Assembly: GCA_029432815.1 (NCBI GenBank)
Contig: JAROBA010000017.1
Coordinates: 1-64,000 of the forward strand
Reading direction: 5' to 3'
Length of the DNA: 64,000 nt
From: Pontiellaceae bacterium B1224
GTDB taxonomy: Bacteria; Verrucomicrobiota; Kiritimatiellia; Kiritimatiellales; Pontiellaceae
Shown here: positions 1 to 8,320 of the stretch, piece after piece
Position numbering within the stretch: the first letter of the stretch is position 1
Layout of the letters: each line of letters begins with the position of its first letter
The notes under the pieces: model-generated
The model's input: the letters and a program-made list of their open reading frames with translations, nothing else
What the model was told of the DNA's origin: nothing
Databases searched by the model: none
Program-made: the position numbers and the translations under genes

Positions 1-545
1 TCTAAAACTTATCGCTTTGAACTATAAGGCAACGAATGAATGGAAAGCAGCGAATCCAGATAGGGGGACTCATTTGTGTTTTCCATTCATTCGCTACAAT
101 TTGACCTGCATTCATACCGGAATGTATTAGTCGGTGGTATAAATCGAACAAGCACATCTCTCCTGCTTCCCTTGCGCTCTGAAAACATGCGGGGCGCACG
201 TTGCTATTTTCACCATGCGACAAACCCTGTTTTCACGGGTCGCTCTCGCCTATTCATGTTCATCAACAGTTTTGTCAGGTCCGCTTTAAGGATAAACAGT
301 TTGCCCATGGAGAGAGCTGTTTCTGTTTACCGCAGATGTATCAAGCCGAACCTGCGCTTTGCGCCGGTTTCAGGCCAAAAGACACCTCCACCGCCCGTTG
401 TATCGAAAAAATTAACATGGTAACCCTGTTTTCTCTTGTCTTATTAACCCAGAAGATTAGATTTATAAAAATTCGAACTAGATTCTGAATTCTGACGTTA
501 GCATCAGAGCCTGTTTCGAATCATAAACACGAAAAGGAGAAATAA
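1..545. other. 5' intergenic stretch, no gene recognised
   Basis: Short open frames exist on both strands (for example 76-423 plus), but none has a ribosome binding site, a recognisable domain or a plausible composition. The only functional signal I see is the Shine-Dalgarno AAGGAG near 534-539 that serves the next gene. The stretch just upstream of that gene is AT-rich and probably carries its promoter, but I cannot place -35/-10 boxes. No sigma-54 type -24/-12 site is visible here. Confidence 0.5.
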
Positions 546-1295
546 ATGAAAAAAAGTATTATTATAGGGGCTACCGCAGTAGCCGCTGGGTTGGCGCAAG
601 CAGCAACCATAAACTGGGGAACATCCGTTCAGATGTATAATGCAGCTGATGAAACAGGGTTTGTAAATACATCGGGTGATTTTATCCTCGGTATCAACCC
701 AACAACTACCGCAGATGGAGCTGTTACCCTCAACGGTGTTACATTTGACAACACGGATGTTGGAGAAATCACGAATGGAGTTTCCGGCACTTCCGGCATC
801 ACACTTTCAGCCCTCAGAACAGCGGGTGGTAATTTAGGGCAATATGGAAGTTATGGATCAGGTTCGTTCACGGACGCCGATGCCCAAACACTAGTCAGCA
901 GCGGCATATACCAAGCGTCTACCTGGACTCTTTCCGGTCTGACCAGTGGGCAGGAATATCTGTTGCAGATCATGTCCAACGACGCTCGTAGTAATAAATC
1001 CTCAGAATTCCAGAGCGGTCCTGATACGAACGGAGTCGGCGCCATAATCATGACCTACAGAGACCTTCCAAGTGCAGAGCTGACCGGGGGCTATGTTACC
1101 TCAACCTTCATTGCGGACAGCGAAACTCAGGTATTTTCCATTTACGGCACACGTGACAGCTGGAACGGCCTGGTCGAGAGTACCGCACAAGTTAACGGAC
1201 TTCAGCTGCGTGCGATTCCGGAACCGGCTACCCTAGGCTTGGTTGCAGTCTTCGGAGGAGGCATGTTCTTCATGCGTCGCCGTTTCAAGCGTTAG
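546..1295 (+). CDS. PEP-CTERM sorting-domain secreted protein
   Basis: A 249-residue exported protein. Residues 1-19 form a Sec signal peptide (MKKS, hydrophobic core, cleavage near AQA). The middle is Ser/Thr/Gly-rich beta-type sequence with no domain I recognise. The C-terminus (about 224-249) is a classic PEP-CTERM tripartite signal: PEPATLGL, a hydrophobic helix, then the basic tail RRRFKR. In known systems an exosortase (XrtA family) removes this tail and the protein ends at the cell surface, usually together with an exopolysaccharide. No exosortase gene is in the window, but a large EPS locus lies at 44-64 kb. The start is supported by AAGGAG seven bases upstream. The gene is monocistronic and followed by an intrinsic terminator. 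Confidence 0.9.
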   Translation: MKKSIIIGATAVAAGLAQAATINWGTSVQMYNAADETGFVNTSGDFILGINPTTTADGAVTLNGVTFDNTDVGEITNGVSGTSGITLSALRTAGGNLGQYGSYGSGSFTDADAQTLVSSGIYQASTWTLSGLTSGQEYLLQIMSNDARSNKSSEFQSGPDTNGVGAIIMTYRDLPSAELTGGYVTSTFIADSETQVFSIYGTRDSWNGLVESTAQVNGLQLRAIPEPATLGLVAVFGGGMFFMRRRFKR

Positions 1296-1320
1296 TCTGA
1301 ATCATAAATTCATGACAATC

Positions 1321-1356
1321 ACCGCGATTTCCCAACAGGAGATCGCGGTTTTTTTA
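1321..1356 (+). terminator. Rho-independent terminator after the PEP-CTERM gene
   Basis: Perfect 8-bp stem ACCGCGAT / ATCGCGGT (1321-1328 and 1342-1349) with a 13-base loop, directly followed by seven T residues. Confidence 0.9.
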
Positions 1357-1461
1357 TACTGCACGGGACTGCACTCCCTTCCAGCAACGGCGCAGAGTAC
1401 CGTTCGTAGCGCTGGCATCTTACCTGCCGCCACAAGGGGAAATCATCCGACCCTTCTCGCC
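1357..1461. other. Short convergent spacer
   Basis: Between the terminator and the convergent minus-strand gene. It contains a GC-rich phrase around 1405-1440 of the kind that recurs in other gaps of this window (near 8150, 10760 and 50745). No gene seen. Confidence 0.4.
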
Positions 1462-2088
1462 CTATTCCACCGTAAGCGTTGCGAAGGCGGCACGGTCGTC
1501 GAAAGCACCAAAGCCGATTTTACCGATCGGATAAGTTGCATCGTTCGCGGTCATCAACGGAGTTTCTAAATCGTCTACAAAGACGCTGATCGCTCCGTTT
1601 TCCAGTTGTTGAATCCGAATGGGTGTCCACCCCCTGGAAAGGCGGGCTTCAGGATCTGTTTCCCGATTGATTCGCACCCGACTATCGCCATCGACCCGCA
1701 TAATCACATTATGAACTTTATTATCGGAGTTAGACGAAATATGAGCGTAGTAAAAGTGCGTATCGTCCTGATAGCCGAAGATCAGGCAGATATCGCGATT
1801 AATTACCGAGTCCGGCTCCAGCGTTGCGGCCTCGACGGTGAACTGACCGACAGCTGCGCTCTTGAACAACGCAAACTCTGCAGGACGACGCACGGGCGGG
1901 CGTTGTTCACCGGCGGTGTGAAGGATCAGGCAGGACCGCCTTTCCACCTCACCGGTTTTCCAAAGGTTGGAATTCAACAGGACAAGTTGATCCTGCGCAT
2001 CTGCCAGCTCAAGCGGGGCGGCAACCGCGCCGCCGAGCATCAGCAGGCTTCCAATGATTGGAAGTGTTGCTCTATGCCAGCATGCCAT
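1462..2088 (-). CDS. Secreted concanavalin-like (LamG / 3-keto-disaccharide hydrolase type) domain protein
   Basis: A 208-residue protein with an N-terminal hydrophobic signal (about 7-24, ending VAAP). One beta-sandwich domain follows. The sequence FGYQDDTHFYYAHIS, the later GWTPIRIQ, and the end GKIGFGAFDDRAAFATLTVE are typical of family DUF1080/LamG jelly rolls that bind or cleave glycans. I see no diagnostic catalytic residue, so a binding role is as likely as hydrolysis. It overlaps the end of the aldo/keto reductase gene by 17 bp and is presumably co-transcribed with it. Two copies of the TTCCAANNNTTGGAA palindrome (1958-1972, 2049-2063) lie inside the coding sequence; the second is in the signal-peptide region and is read as LPIIGS. 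Confidence 0.7.
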   Translation of the reverse strand: MACWHRATLPIIGSLLMLGGAVAAPLELADAQDQLVLLNSNLWKTGEVERRSCLILHTAGEQRPPVRRPAEFALFKSAAVGQFTVEAATLEPDSVINRDICLIFGYQDDTHFYYAHISSNSDNKVHNVIMRVDGDSRVRINRETDPEARLSRGWTPIRIQQLENGAISVFVDDLETPLMTANDATYPIGKIGFGAFDDRAAFATLTVE

Positions 2089-3031
2089 CGGTGTACCCCG
2101 GAAGATCCCATGGTTGCGGCAGGCCGCTCGGAATGCTCATGGCAACCATTTTTGAAAAATCGCTGCGCTGTTTTTTATCCAAGGGCTGGAAGTTGGTAGC
2201 CAGCTTCGCATTGGCGTCCACGTGCGCCACCTCACCGGTTCCGATAATCGTCGTGCAAACCCCCGGCAAACTCATTGCATAGCGCATCAGTTCGGTGGGA
2301 TTCTGATCGGAATTACGCACGTGCCGCACGGATTTCATGGCAATCACGCCCATATTCCGTTCAACGGCCATAGGCAGCAATTCATCTTCATAGCGCCCGT
2401 CGGACGGTCGGTTTGCCGGGAATGTGGTGAGCAATGCGTCTGGCTCAAAGGCCGTGATGCATTCCATCAGAATATCCGGCCCACTGTGTCCAGTCACCCC
2501 GAAATAGTTGATCATCCCCTGCTCTTTGGCCTTAACAACGGCTTTAAAAGCGCCTTCTCGAGCTTTGGGGGATGTGTCGCCCTTATTGGGCTGCCAGTTG
2601 TGCATGAGGAATAAATCAAGGTGATCCGTCTGCAGTCGTTTAAGACTCCCTTCCAGCTCTTTCATCAAAGCGTCGTAGGTCTTCTCGCTGCTTTTGGAAA
2701 CCATGAATACCTCGCCTCGGCGCTCTTTCAGTACCGGGCCGATCAGCACTTCACTATCGCCATAGCTGTAGGCGGTATCCCAATAGTTGATCCCTAAATC
2801 GAGCGCCCGGTTCAGGATCTGCGCCGCTCCCTCCGGATTGCCCTCCATTGGTTTGGTAAAAGCACTGCCCAGACCCAGTCCGTAAATTGAAACCTCTGCA
2901 CCGGTTTTTCCCAGAATGCGCCGATCAACCTGCTTTTCCTGCGGTTTCACCTCGGCAGTTGCTGTGCCAGCCAGTCCGGCCAGCCCGCCACCAACCGTTG
3001 TTGCAACAAATCCTCGTCTTGATCCTTTCAT
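2072..3031 (-). CDS. Tat-exported aldo/keto reductase
   Basis: About 319 residues. The N-terminus SRRGFVAT followed by a Gly/Ala-rich hydrophobic stretch ending TATA is a twin-arginine signal, so a folded NADP-bearing enzyme is probably exported. The AKR (beta/alpha)8 barrel shows the Asp/Tyr region WDTAYSYGDSE, the Lys in MVSKSSEKT and the His in FLMHNW of the catalytic tetrad, plus MINYFGVTGHSG. Such Tat-AKRs are common in PVC bacteria, often next to sugar catabolism genes. The substrate is unknown. An ATG six bases further up (3037) sits only one base after GGAGG; the ATG at 3031 has proper spacing and is preferred. It is first in a two-gene unit with the concanavalin-like gene. Confidence 0.85.
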   Translation of the reverse strand: MKGSRRGFVATTVGGGLAGLAGTATAEVKPQEKQVDRRILGKTGAEVSIYGLGLGSAFTKPMEGNPEGAAQILNRALDLGINYWDTAYSYGDSEVLIGPVLKERRGEVFMVSKSSEKTYDALMKELEGSLKRLQTDHLDLFLMHNWQPNKGDTSPKAREGAFKAVVKAKEQGMINYFGVTGHSGPDILMECITAFEPDALLTTFPANRPSDGRYEDELLPMAVERNMGVIAMKSVRHVRNSDQNPTELMRYAMSLPGVCTTIIGTGEVAHVDANAKLATNFQPLDKKQRSDFSKMVAMSIPSGLPQPWDLPGYTDGMLA

Positions 3032-3097
3032 CTGCATACCTCCGTTTGAATGCAGAAATCATACTGTTTAGATCAGATCTCAACAACTTTTAAGGGC

Positions 3098-3128
3098 CAA
3101 AAAAAGGCCGACCCTTTCGGACCGGCCT
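3098..3128 (-). terminator. Terminator of the small minus-strand gene
   Basis: Read on the minus strand, AGGCCGGTCC-GAAA-GGGTCGGCCT forms a 10-bp stem (two G-U pairs) with a GNRA loop, followed by seven T. Confidence 0.85.
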
Positions 3129-3151
3129 GTCTTAACGCATGAAAGGCGGAA

Positions 3152-3400
3152 CTAGCGGCATTTAGCGCGAGCAAAGCCATTCTCAGCTTTTTCCATACGC
3201 GTTACCAGCTCTTCATAACTTCCCGCACAAAGCAGCGTTGCTTTACTGGGCAGGATAATTTCCGCGCGATCCGGGAACAACGCAGAACTGCGGATGCGGG
3301 CACCGGTCATTTCGATCAGACGGCGATTTTCGCACGTTAGCGAGATTCCGGTGGCTTCAGTATAATCTTTTCGTCTAACCGCAAATACTTCTAGAAACAT
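3152..3400 (-). CDS. Small hypothetical protein (82 aa)
   Basis: I do not recognise the family. The frame is supported by a strong ribosome binding site (AAGGAG eight bases before ATG) and its own terminator. The protein is soluble and mixed charge. The middle part (CENRRLIEMTGARIRSS) and the C-terminal helix (YEELVTRMEKAENGF) look like a small alpha/beta fold. It begins MFLEVFAVRRKD, which resembles small regulatory or KTSC-like proteins only vaguely. Monocistronic. Confidence 0.7.
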   Translation of the reverse strand: MFLEVFAVRRKDYTEATGISLTCENRRLIEMTGARIRSSALFPDRAEIILPSKATLLCAGSYEELVTRMEKAENGFARAKCR

Positions 3401-3580
3401 AATTGTCTCCTTCTTGTTGTTTCATCCGATTTCCCGCGAAATTTTTTATTCCGTACTCGGACCATCGGTTAAAAGACCGGTCTTATATAGCCGCTTTTCA
3501 TCGATGTCCACCCCCAAAACAATATTCTTTTCAAGGGTTGTAAATGCCAGGTGCGCCAATTCATTCTATTTGGTGAAGTC

Positions 3581-3650
3581 TTGACGCAACGAATACGTTT
3601 CCCTAATTTCCCCGCTTCATAAGCCCTCTTGTGAAAGCGGGCTTTTTTAA
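3581..3650 (+). promoter_or_regulatory. Promoter and possible attenuator in front of purA
   Basis: TTGACG (3581-3586), a 17-bp spacer and TAATTT (3604-3609) form a good sigma-70 promoter, predicting a start near 3616. Just downstream lie two mutually exclusive helices. CCCGCTTCA (3611-3619) can pair with TGAAAGCGGG (3632-3641). AAGCCC (3621-3626) can pair with GGGCTT (3639-3644), which is followed by a T run and would work as a terminator. purA starts about 75 bp further on. This is the layout of an attenuator, but no ligand domain is recognisable. The competing helices are directly visible; the function is inferred. Confidence 0.5.
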
Positions 3651-3723
3651 TGGTTATCCGAAAAAAGGCGGACAAGTGCGGATCTTCCGATAACCGATAA
3701 TTACTAGCAGGAGTGTTAAAAAC

Positions 3724-5001
3724 ATGTCGAAGACAGTACTTATCGGGTCGCAGTGGGGCGACGAAGGCAAAGGCAAAATCATTGACGTTCTAACCGCAAA
3801 TGCGGACTGGGTGGTACGTTATCAGGGCGGCAACAACGCCGGGCACACCGTCGAGATCGGCGACCAGAAATATGTACTCCACCTCACGCCCTCCGGCATT
3901 CTGCGCGAATCGTGCAAATGCGTCATCGGTAACGGTCTCGTTGTGGACCTGATCGGCCTGATGAACGAGCTGACCGAGCTGGTCGAACGCGGCATTAAAC
4001 TGAAAGACCGCCTCTTTATTTCCGACCGCGCCCACATTGTTCTGCATTACCACAAAGCCCTCGACGGCGCAAAAGAAGGTAATCTGGAAGCAGGCAAAAA
4101 AATCGGCACCACCAAACGCGGCATCGGCCCGGCCTATATGGATAAAGCCGACCGTATCGGCCTGCGCATGGGCGATATTCTCGAAGCAGACTTCCTTGAT
4201 CGCGTCCGCGAGCTGACCATCACCAAAAACGCAATCATCGAATCGATCGGCGGCGAAGCCCTCGACGTGGATCTGGTGGTTTCCGAAATTTCGGAAGCGG
4301 CGGACTATCTCAAACCGTTCATCTGCGACACCATTCCAATTCTTCACAAAGCCGTTCAGGATGACGACGAAATCCTGTTCGAAGGTGCACAGGGCGTTAT
4401 GCTCGACGTCGATTTCGGAACCTACCCCTTCGTGACCTCTTCCAGCACAGGCGCCGGCGGCGCACCGGCCGGCTCCGGCATTCCTCCGGGAGCCATCGAC
4501 CGTTGTGTCGGCATTGTGAAAGCCTATACGACCCGCGTAGGCGAAGGCCCCTTCCCAACCGAGCTGTTCGACGATATGGGCGCACACATTGCCAAGGTCG
4601 GTAACGAATTCGGTGCCACCACCGGACGGCCGCGCCGTTGCGGTTGGTTCGATGCCGTGATTGCCAAATATTCCGCCATGGTTGGCGGCATCAACGAATG
4701 GGCCCTGATGAAACTCGACGTACTTGATGATGTTGAAATCATCAAAGTCTGCGTGGCCTACGAATGCGATGGCGAGCGCATCGACAACGTGCCGGCGTCC
4801 ATCAGCAAGCTCGGACGCTGCAAGCCGATCTTTGAAGATTTCAAAGGATGGAACACCTCGACCACAGAATGCACCTCGTGGGAGGAACTTCCGGAACAGG
4901 CGCAAAAGTATGTTGAATACATCGAAGAAATCACCGGTGTGAAGGTGAGCATTCTCTCGGTAGGCCCGAAGCGCGCCAGCACTATGCTGTTGGATCGTTG
5001 A
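3724..5001 (+). CDS. purA: Adenylosuccinate synthetase
   Basis: A 425-residue cytosolic enzyme, the usual length. It joins IMP and aspartate with GTP to give adenylosuccinate, the first committed step to AMP. The N-terminal GTP loop GSQWGDEGKGK (8-18) carries the catalytic Asp13, and His41 is in QGGNNAGHTV. Other hallmarks are GTTKRGIGPAYMDK, EGAQGVMLDVDFGTYPFVTSS and TTGRPRRCGW. An AGGAG box about nine bases before ATG sets the start. It leads the cluster purA-uppS-cdsA-rseP, but an 83-bp gap with an inverted repeat separates it from uppS. Confidence 0.98.
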   Translation: MSKTVLIGSQWGDEGKGKIIDVLTANADWVVRYQGGNNAGHTVEIGDQKYVLHLTPSGILRESCKCVIGNGLVVDLIGLMNELTELVERGIKLKDRLFISDRAHIVLHYHKALDGAKEGNLEAGKKIGTTKRGIGPAYMDKADRIGLRMGDILEADFLDRVRELTITKNAIIESIGGEALDVDLVVSEISEAADYLKPFICDTIPILHKAVQDDDEILFEGAQGVMLDVDFGTYPFVTSSSTGAGGAPAGSGIPPGAIDRCVGIVKAYTTRVGEGPFPTELFDDMGAHIAKVGNEFGATTGRPRRCGWFDAVIAKYSAMVGGINEWALMKLDVLDDVEIIKVCVAYECDGERIDNVPASISKLGRCKPIFEDFKGWNTSTTECTSWEELPEQAQKYVEYIEEITGVKVSILSVGPKRASTMLLDR

Positions 5002-5007
5002 TCCGGT

Positions 5008-5075
5008 TTTAGGTTTTAAGTGGTTAAGTTTTAAGAACTGGACCCACTTAAAACCTAATATCTTAACACTTAAAA
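5008..5075. repeat. Inverted and heptamer-type low-complexity repeat between purA and uppS
   Basis: A perfect 14-bp inverted repeat, TAGGTTTTAAGTGG (5010-5023) and CCACTTAAAACCTA (5044-5057), separated by 20 bp. The right part (ACTTAAAACCTAATATCTTAACAC) is nearly repeated at 12967-12994, again just before a start codon that lacks a Shine-Dalgarno. It belongs to the low-complexity repeat class described in the findings. Confidence 0.7.
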
Positions 5076-5084
5076 ACTCATCCT

Positions 5085-5816
5085 ATGGATACCAACTTCC
5101 AAGGTCTGGAAAAAATCCCAAAGCACGTTGCCCTCATCATGGATGGCAACGGGCGGTGGGCGCAGGAGCGCGGATTATCGCGGATTGAAGGACATAAGGA
5201 AGGGGCGCAGTCAGTTCGCGCCGTACTGCGCGCGGCCGCTCAGGCCGGCGTGGAATATATTACCGTCTACGCCTTCAGCACCGAAAACTGGAAACGCCCC
5301 CCGGCCGAAATCGACGGGCTTATGAAACTGCTCGTTCATTCGCTGAATGAATATGAGCAGGAGCTGCACGACAATCATATCCGCCTGCTGGTGATGGGCC
5401 AGTTTGAGCGCCTGCCTCTGCCCGTGCGGATACGCCTGCAGAAAACCATCGATGCCACAGCGCATTACACCGACCATACGTTTATTATTGCACTGAGTTA
5501 TGGATCCCGCACCGAGATTGCCGATGCGGCGAAGGCGATTGCTGAAAAAGTGAAGTCGGGTGAAATGAAGCTTAAAGAGGTGAATGAACAGGCCATTTCC
5601 AACCACCTCTATCTGCCGGAGATACCCGACCCCGAGCTGATGATCCGCACCAGCGGCGAACTCCGCTTGAGCAATTTTCTGCTGTGGCAGCTCTCCTACG
5701 CCGAGTTTTACATCACCGAAGATTACTGGCCCGACTTTCGCGAAGAACAGTTTTTCCATGCATTGGAAGCTTTCAACGGGCGGGATCGTAGGTATGGTGG
5801 TGTAAATAAAAAATAG
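5085..5816 (+). CDS. uppS: Undecaprenyl diphosphate synthase (cis-prenyltransferase)
   Basis: 243 residues, typical for the family. It extends FPP with isopentenyl diphosphate to C55-PP, the lipid carrier for peptidoglycan, LPS and EPS. The signature MDGNGRWA (19-26) carries the Mg-binding/catalytic Asp20. The C-terminal block IRTSGELRLSNFLLWQ and the acidic YAEFYITEDYWPDF region are conserved. A degenerate copy of the 15-bp palindrome (5097-5111) forms codons 5-9, read FQGLE, just before the conserved domain. There is no clear Shine-Dalgarno, and the ATG follows an AT-rich repeat. cdsA follows after 13 bp. Confidence 0.96.
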   Translation: MDTNFQGLEKIPKHVALIMDGNGRWAQERGLSRIEGHKEGAQSVRAVLRAAAQAGVEYITVYAFSTENWKRPPAEIDGLMKLLVHSLNEYEQELHDNHIRLLVMGQFERLPLPVRIRLQKTIDATAHYTDHTFIIALSYGSRTEIADAAKAIAEKVKSGEMKLKEVNEQAISNHLYLPEIPDPELMIRTSGELRLSNFLLWQLSYAEFYITEDYWPDFREEQFFHALEAFNGRDRRYGGVNKK

Positions 5817-5829
5817 CGAAGCTCTTTAT

Positions 5830-6699
5830 ATGGATAAAAAACGCATTCTAATAGCACTCTGCATCGCGGCGATCCTAATTCCCGCGTTCAGTCTGGTACC
5901 CAGCCGCTGGCCCGTCGGCCTAGTCGGTATGCTTTTGTTCGCGGGTGTCGGCACCTGGGAATTCTACGGACTGCTGAATGCCGGAGGAATCAAGACCTCC
6001 ACCAAATGGGGTATTGGTAGCGGGTTAATATTTGTTACAGCCACCTGGTTTAATGCACTGGATCAACATCTGACCTACGACGGCTTCGGGGTATCCAATA
6101 ATGCCCTCTGGTGTGTGCTGCTGATCGTCATCCTCTCCAACTTTTTCCGTATCCTCGCCTATCCCGATCTGCGCAAAGGATTGGAAAGCTGCATGGGAAC
6201 CATTCTTGGACTGGTCTATGTCCCCCTGCTCTGGAGCTTTGTGGTTCGCCTGTTCCTGCTGGGCGATCTATCCAAACCGGGCTGGGCCGCGTTCTACGTG
6301 ATTCTCTGCATGAAAATGGCCGACTCCGGCGGCTATTTCTTCGGCACGCGCTTCGGCAAAAATAAACTCGCACCAACCATCTCTCCCAAGAAAAGCTGGG
6401 AAGGGCTCGTGGGCGGCATCGTTTTCTGTGTGATTGTAAATATCGCGTGGTGGATTGTGTCCAAAGGCCACATCAACAGCGCCGTTCCCTTCTCCCTTTT
6501 CCATGCGATCATTCTCGGCTTCCTCTTTCCAATCATTGGAACCGTCGGCGATCTGGTGGAATCCATGTTTAAACGCGCGGTGGACGTGAAAGATTCCAAC
6601 ACCATGGTTTATGGACTCGGCGGCATTCTGGATATGGTGGACAGTATTCTTTTCGCCGCCCCCATGCTTTTTATCTATATCGAACTTTTCCTCAAATAA
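5830..6699 (+). CDS. cdsA: Phosphatidate cytidylyltransferase
   Basis: A 289-residue inner-membrane protein with about eight hydrophobic helices. It makes CDP-diacylglycerol from phosphatidate and CTP for all phospholipids. The conserved C-terminal block is present (KDSNTMVYGLGGILDMVDS, about 260-278). The His and Arg of the usual pattern PGHGGxxDR are here Leu and Met, while the two Asp and the Gly pair are kept. The earlier K/S-rich motif SPKKSWEGLVGG is canonical. It sits between uppS and rseP in the common order, with no dxr between. An 18-bp gap to rseP implies one transcript. Confidence 0.95.
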   Translation: MDKKRILIALCIAAILIPAFSLVPSRWPVGLVGMLLFAGVGTWEFYGLLNAGGIKTSTKWGIGSGLIFVTATWFNALDQHLTYDGFGVSNNALWCVLLIVILSNFFRILAYPDLRKGLESCMGTILGLVYVPLLWSFVVRLFLLGDLSKPGWAAFYVILCMKMADSGGYFFGTRFGKNKLAPTISPKKSWEGLVGGIVFCVIVNIAWWIVSKGHINSAVPFSLFHAIILGFLFPIIGTVGDLVESMFKRAVDVKDSNTMVYGLGGILDMVDSILFAAPMLFIYIELFLK

Positions 6700-6717
6700 C
6701 ACTTCAAGGACCTCCCT

Positions 6718-8136
6718 ATGTTAGAAATTCTCTTCATCATCGTCATGATGATTTTCCTGTTCGGCATCACCATTTTTGTTCACGAGTGGGGACACTTCTA
6801 TGTCGCCAAACGCTGTGGCCTCGTCATTGAAGCCTTCTCCATCGGCATGGGTCCGGCCCTCTGGAAAAAAGAGATCGACGGCATCGTCTATAAAATCGGT
6901 GCCTTCCCCATCGGCGGCTATGTCTCACTCCCGCAGCTCGACCCCGCCGGCATGGAAAAAATCCAGGGCGATAACGACGAAGCCGATCGCGACACCCTGC
7001 CCGAAGTTACCCCCGCAAAAAAGATCGCCGTCGCCGTCGCCGGTCCACTGTGTAACATTATTTTTGCGCTGTTCCTGGCATTCATCGTTACCCTGGCTCC
7101 GCAACAGGAATTTGCATCCGACACCGGCGTTTTCATCGCCGGTGTTGAGTCCGACAGCCCCGCCGCTCAGGCCGGCCTGCAAGCCGGAGATGAAATTCAG
7201 AAAGTAAACGGAAATAAAGTAAGCAGCTGGTACGACACCCGCGTTGAATGCCTGCTTGGCGGAGGCGAAGCTCAGCGGGTTGATCTCACCGTCTTCAATC
7301 CAACAGAAGGCGAACGCACCGTCCAGGTCGATGTAAACCATCCCGACAAATCAGCCATCCTGATGGATGGTGTTTATGAGGCCGCTCCGTGCCAGATCCT
7401 TCAGGTCGTCCCCGACAGCCCCGCCGAACAGGCAGGACTCTTGGCAGACGATGTTCTAATCAGCATCAACGAAACCATGATTCAGGGGACGGAACACTTC
7501 ATTGAAATAGTACAAGGCAGTAAGGGTGAAGAAATCCAGCTGCTGGTAAAACGTGGCGATGAAAACTTAGTGGTTCCCGTAATCCCCGAATACAGCGAGG
7601 AGAACGATCAGGTCATGATCGGCATTCAGTTCGGCGGCGCCCTTTCCCTGCCCTGGACGCTGAAAGGCAATCCATTCGAGCAGATCTACAGCGACGGCTC
7701 TTCGATCTTCCGCTTGCTGAAAGCGCTGGTAACGCCCAGCGAATCCAAACAGGCCGCCAGCGGACTCGGTGGACCGGTGGCTATTTTCACGATGATCTTT
7801 ATTTCGCTTCAGATGAGTATGATCACCGCCATCGGCCTGATCCGCTTTATCAATATCAACCTTGCTGTGCTCAACCTGCTTCCCTTGCCGGTGCTCGACG
7901 GCGGGCATATCTGTTTTGCGCTGTGGGAAATGATTACCAAACGCAAAGTACACCCCAAAGTGGTGGCCACGCTGGTGAACGTATTTGCAATCCTCCTGCT
8001 CACAGCCATGGCATTTCTCTCGTGGCGCGATGTGGACCGCAACTGGAACGTCAGTCGCTTCTTCAAAAAAGCGCCGTTCGAAGAGGTCGAAACCGTCATC
8101 GAAACCGAACAGGCCGAACCGCAAAGCGCCGAATAA
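6718..8136 (+). CDS. rseP: Site-2 intramembrane zinc protease RseP
   Basis: 472 residues. The first helix carries HEWGH (22-26), the zinc site. Two PDZ domains follow in tandem (about 130-215 and 220-300, with SPAAQAGLQAGDEI and SPAEQAGLLADDVL). The C-terminal membrane part has NLLPLPVLDGGH with the third zinc ligand. In E. coli the enzyme cleaves anti-sigma factors and signal peptides in the inner membrane. The Glu-rich C-terminal tail after the last helix is not conserved. AAGGACCTCC precedes the ATG. It is the last gene of the uppS-cdsA-rseP unit. Confidence 0.95.
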   Translation: MLEILFIIVMMIFLFGITIFVHEWGHFYVAKRCGLVIEAFSIGMGPALWKKEIDGIVYKIGAFPIGGYVSLPQLDPAGMEKIQGDNDEADRDTLPEVTPAKKIAVAVAGPLCNIIFALFLAFIVTLAPQQEFASDTGVFIAGVESDSPAAQAGLQAGDEIQKVNGNKVSSWYDTRVECLLGGGEAQRVDLTVFNPTEGERTVQVDVNHPDKSAILMDGVYEAAPCQILQVVPDSPAEQAGLLADDVLISINETMIQGTEHFIEIVQGSKGEEIQLLVKRGDENLVVPVIPEYSEENDQVMIGIQFGGALSLPWTLKGNPFEQIYSDGSSIFRLLKALVTPSESKQAASGLGGPVAIFTMIFISLQMSMITAIGLIRFININLAVLNLLPLPVLDGGHICFALWEMITKRKVHPKVVATLVNVFAILLLTAMAFLSWRDVDRNWNVSRFFKKAPFEEVETVIETEQAEPQSAE

Positions 8137-8320
8137 AACTTCTCTCCCGATCTGGAGGGGCGCGGACCTCCGTGCCTTACACACGCAAGTCCATCGTTTC
8201 CCACGCTCCGCGCGGTGAAACGATCGCTACACCTTTCCAACCATTGGAAAACTGTGACGGAATAGCATCCGCGGTGGATTCGATCATAGGCTGACATCCA
8301 AGTTACTGACACTAAAAAAA
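8137..8320. other. Intergenic spacer with dispersed palindrome
   Basis: 184 bp without a gene. Holds a GC-rich phrase with imperfect self-complementarity (8150-8225) and one perfect copy of TTCCAANNNTTGGAA at 8235-8249 (centre CCA). No terminator with a T run was found after rseP. Confidence 0.5.

Noticed and set aside
76-423. 115-codon frame at the left end
   Set aside because: No start signal, no homology pattern, overlapping alternative frames of similar length; treated as non-coding.
3469-3675. 68-codon minus-strand frame before purA
   Set aside because: Covers a promoter and hairpins of the opposite strand and has no ribosome site.
3790-4905. 371-codon open frame antisense to purA
   Set aside because: Mirror of the purA codon pattern; no ribosome site or family, and purA itself is certain.
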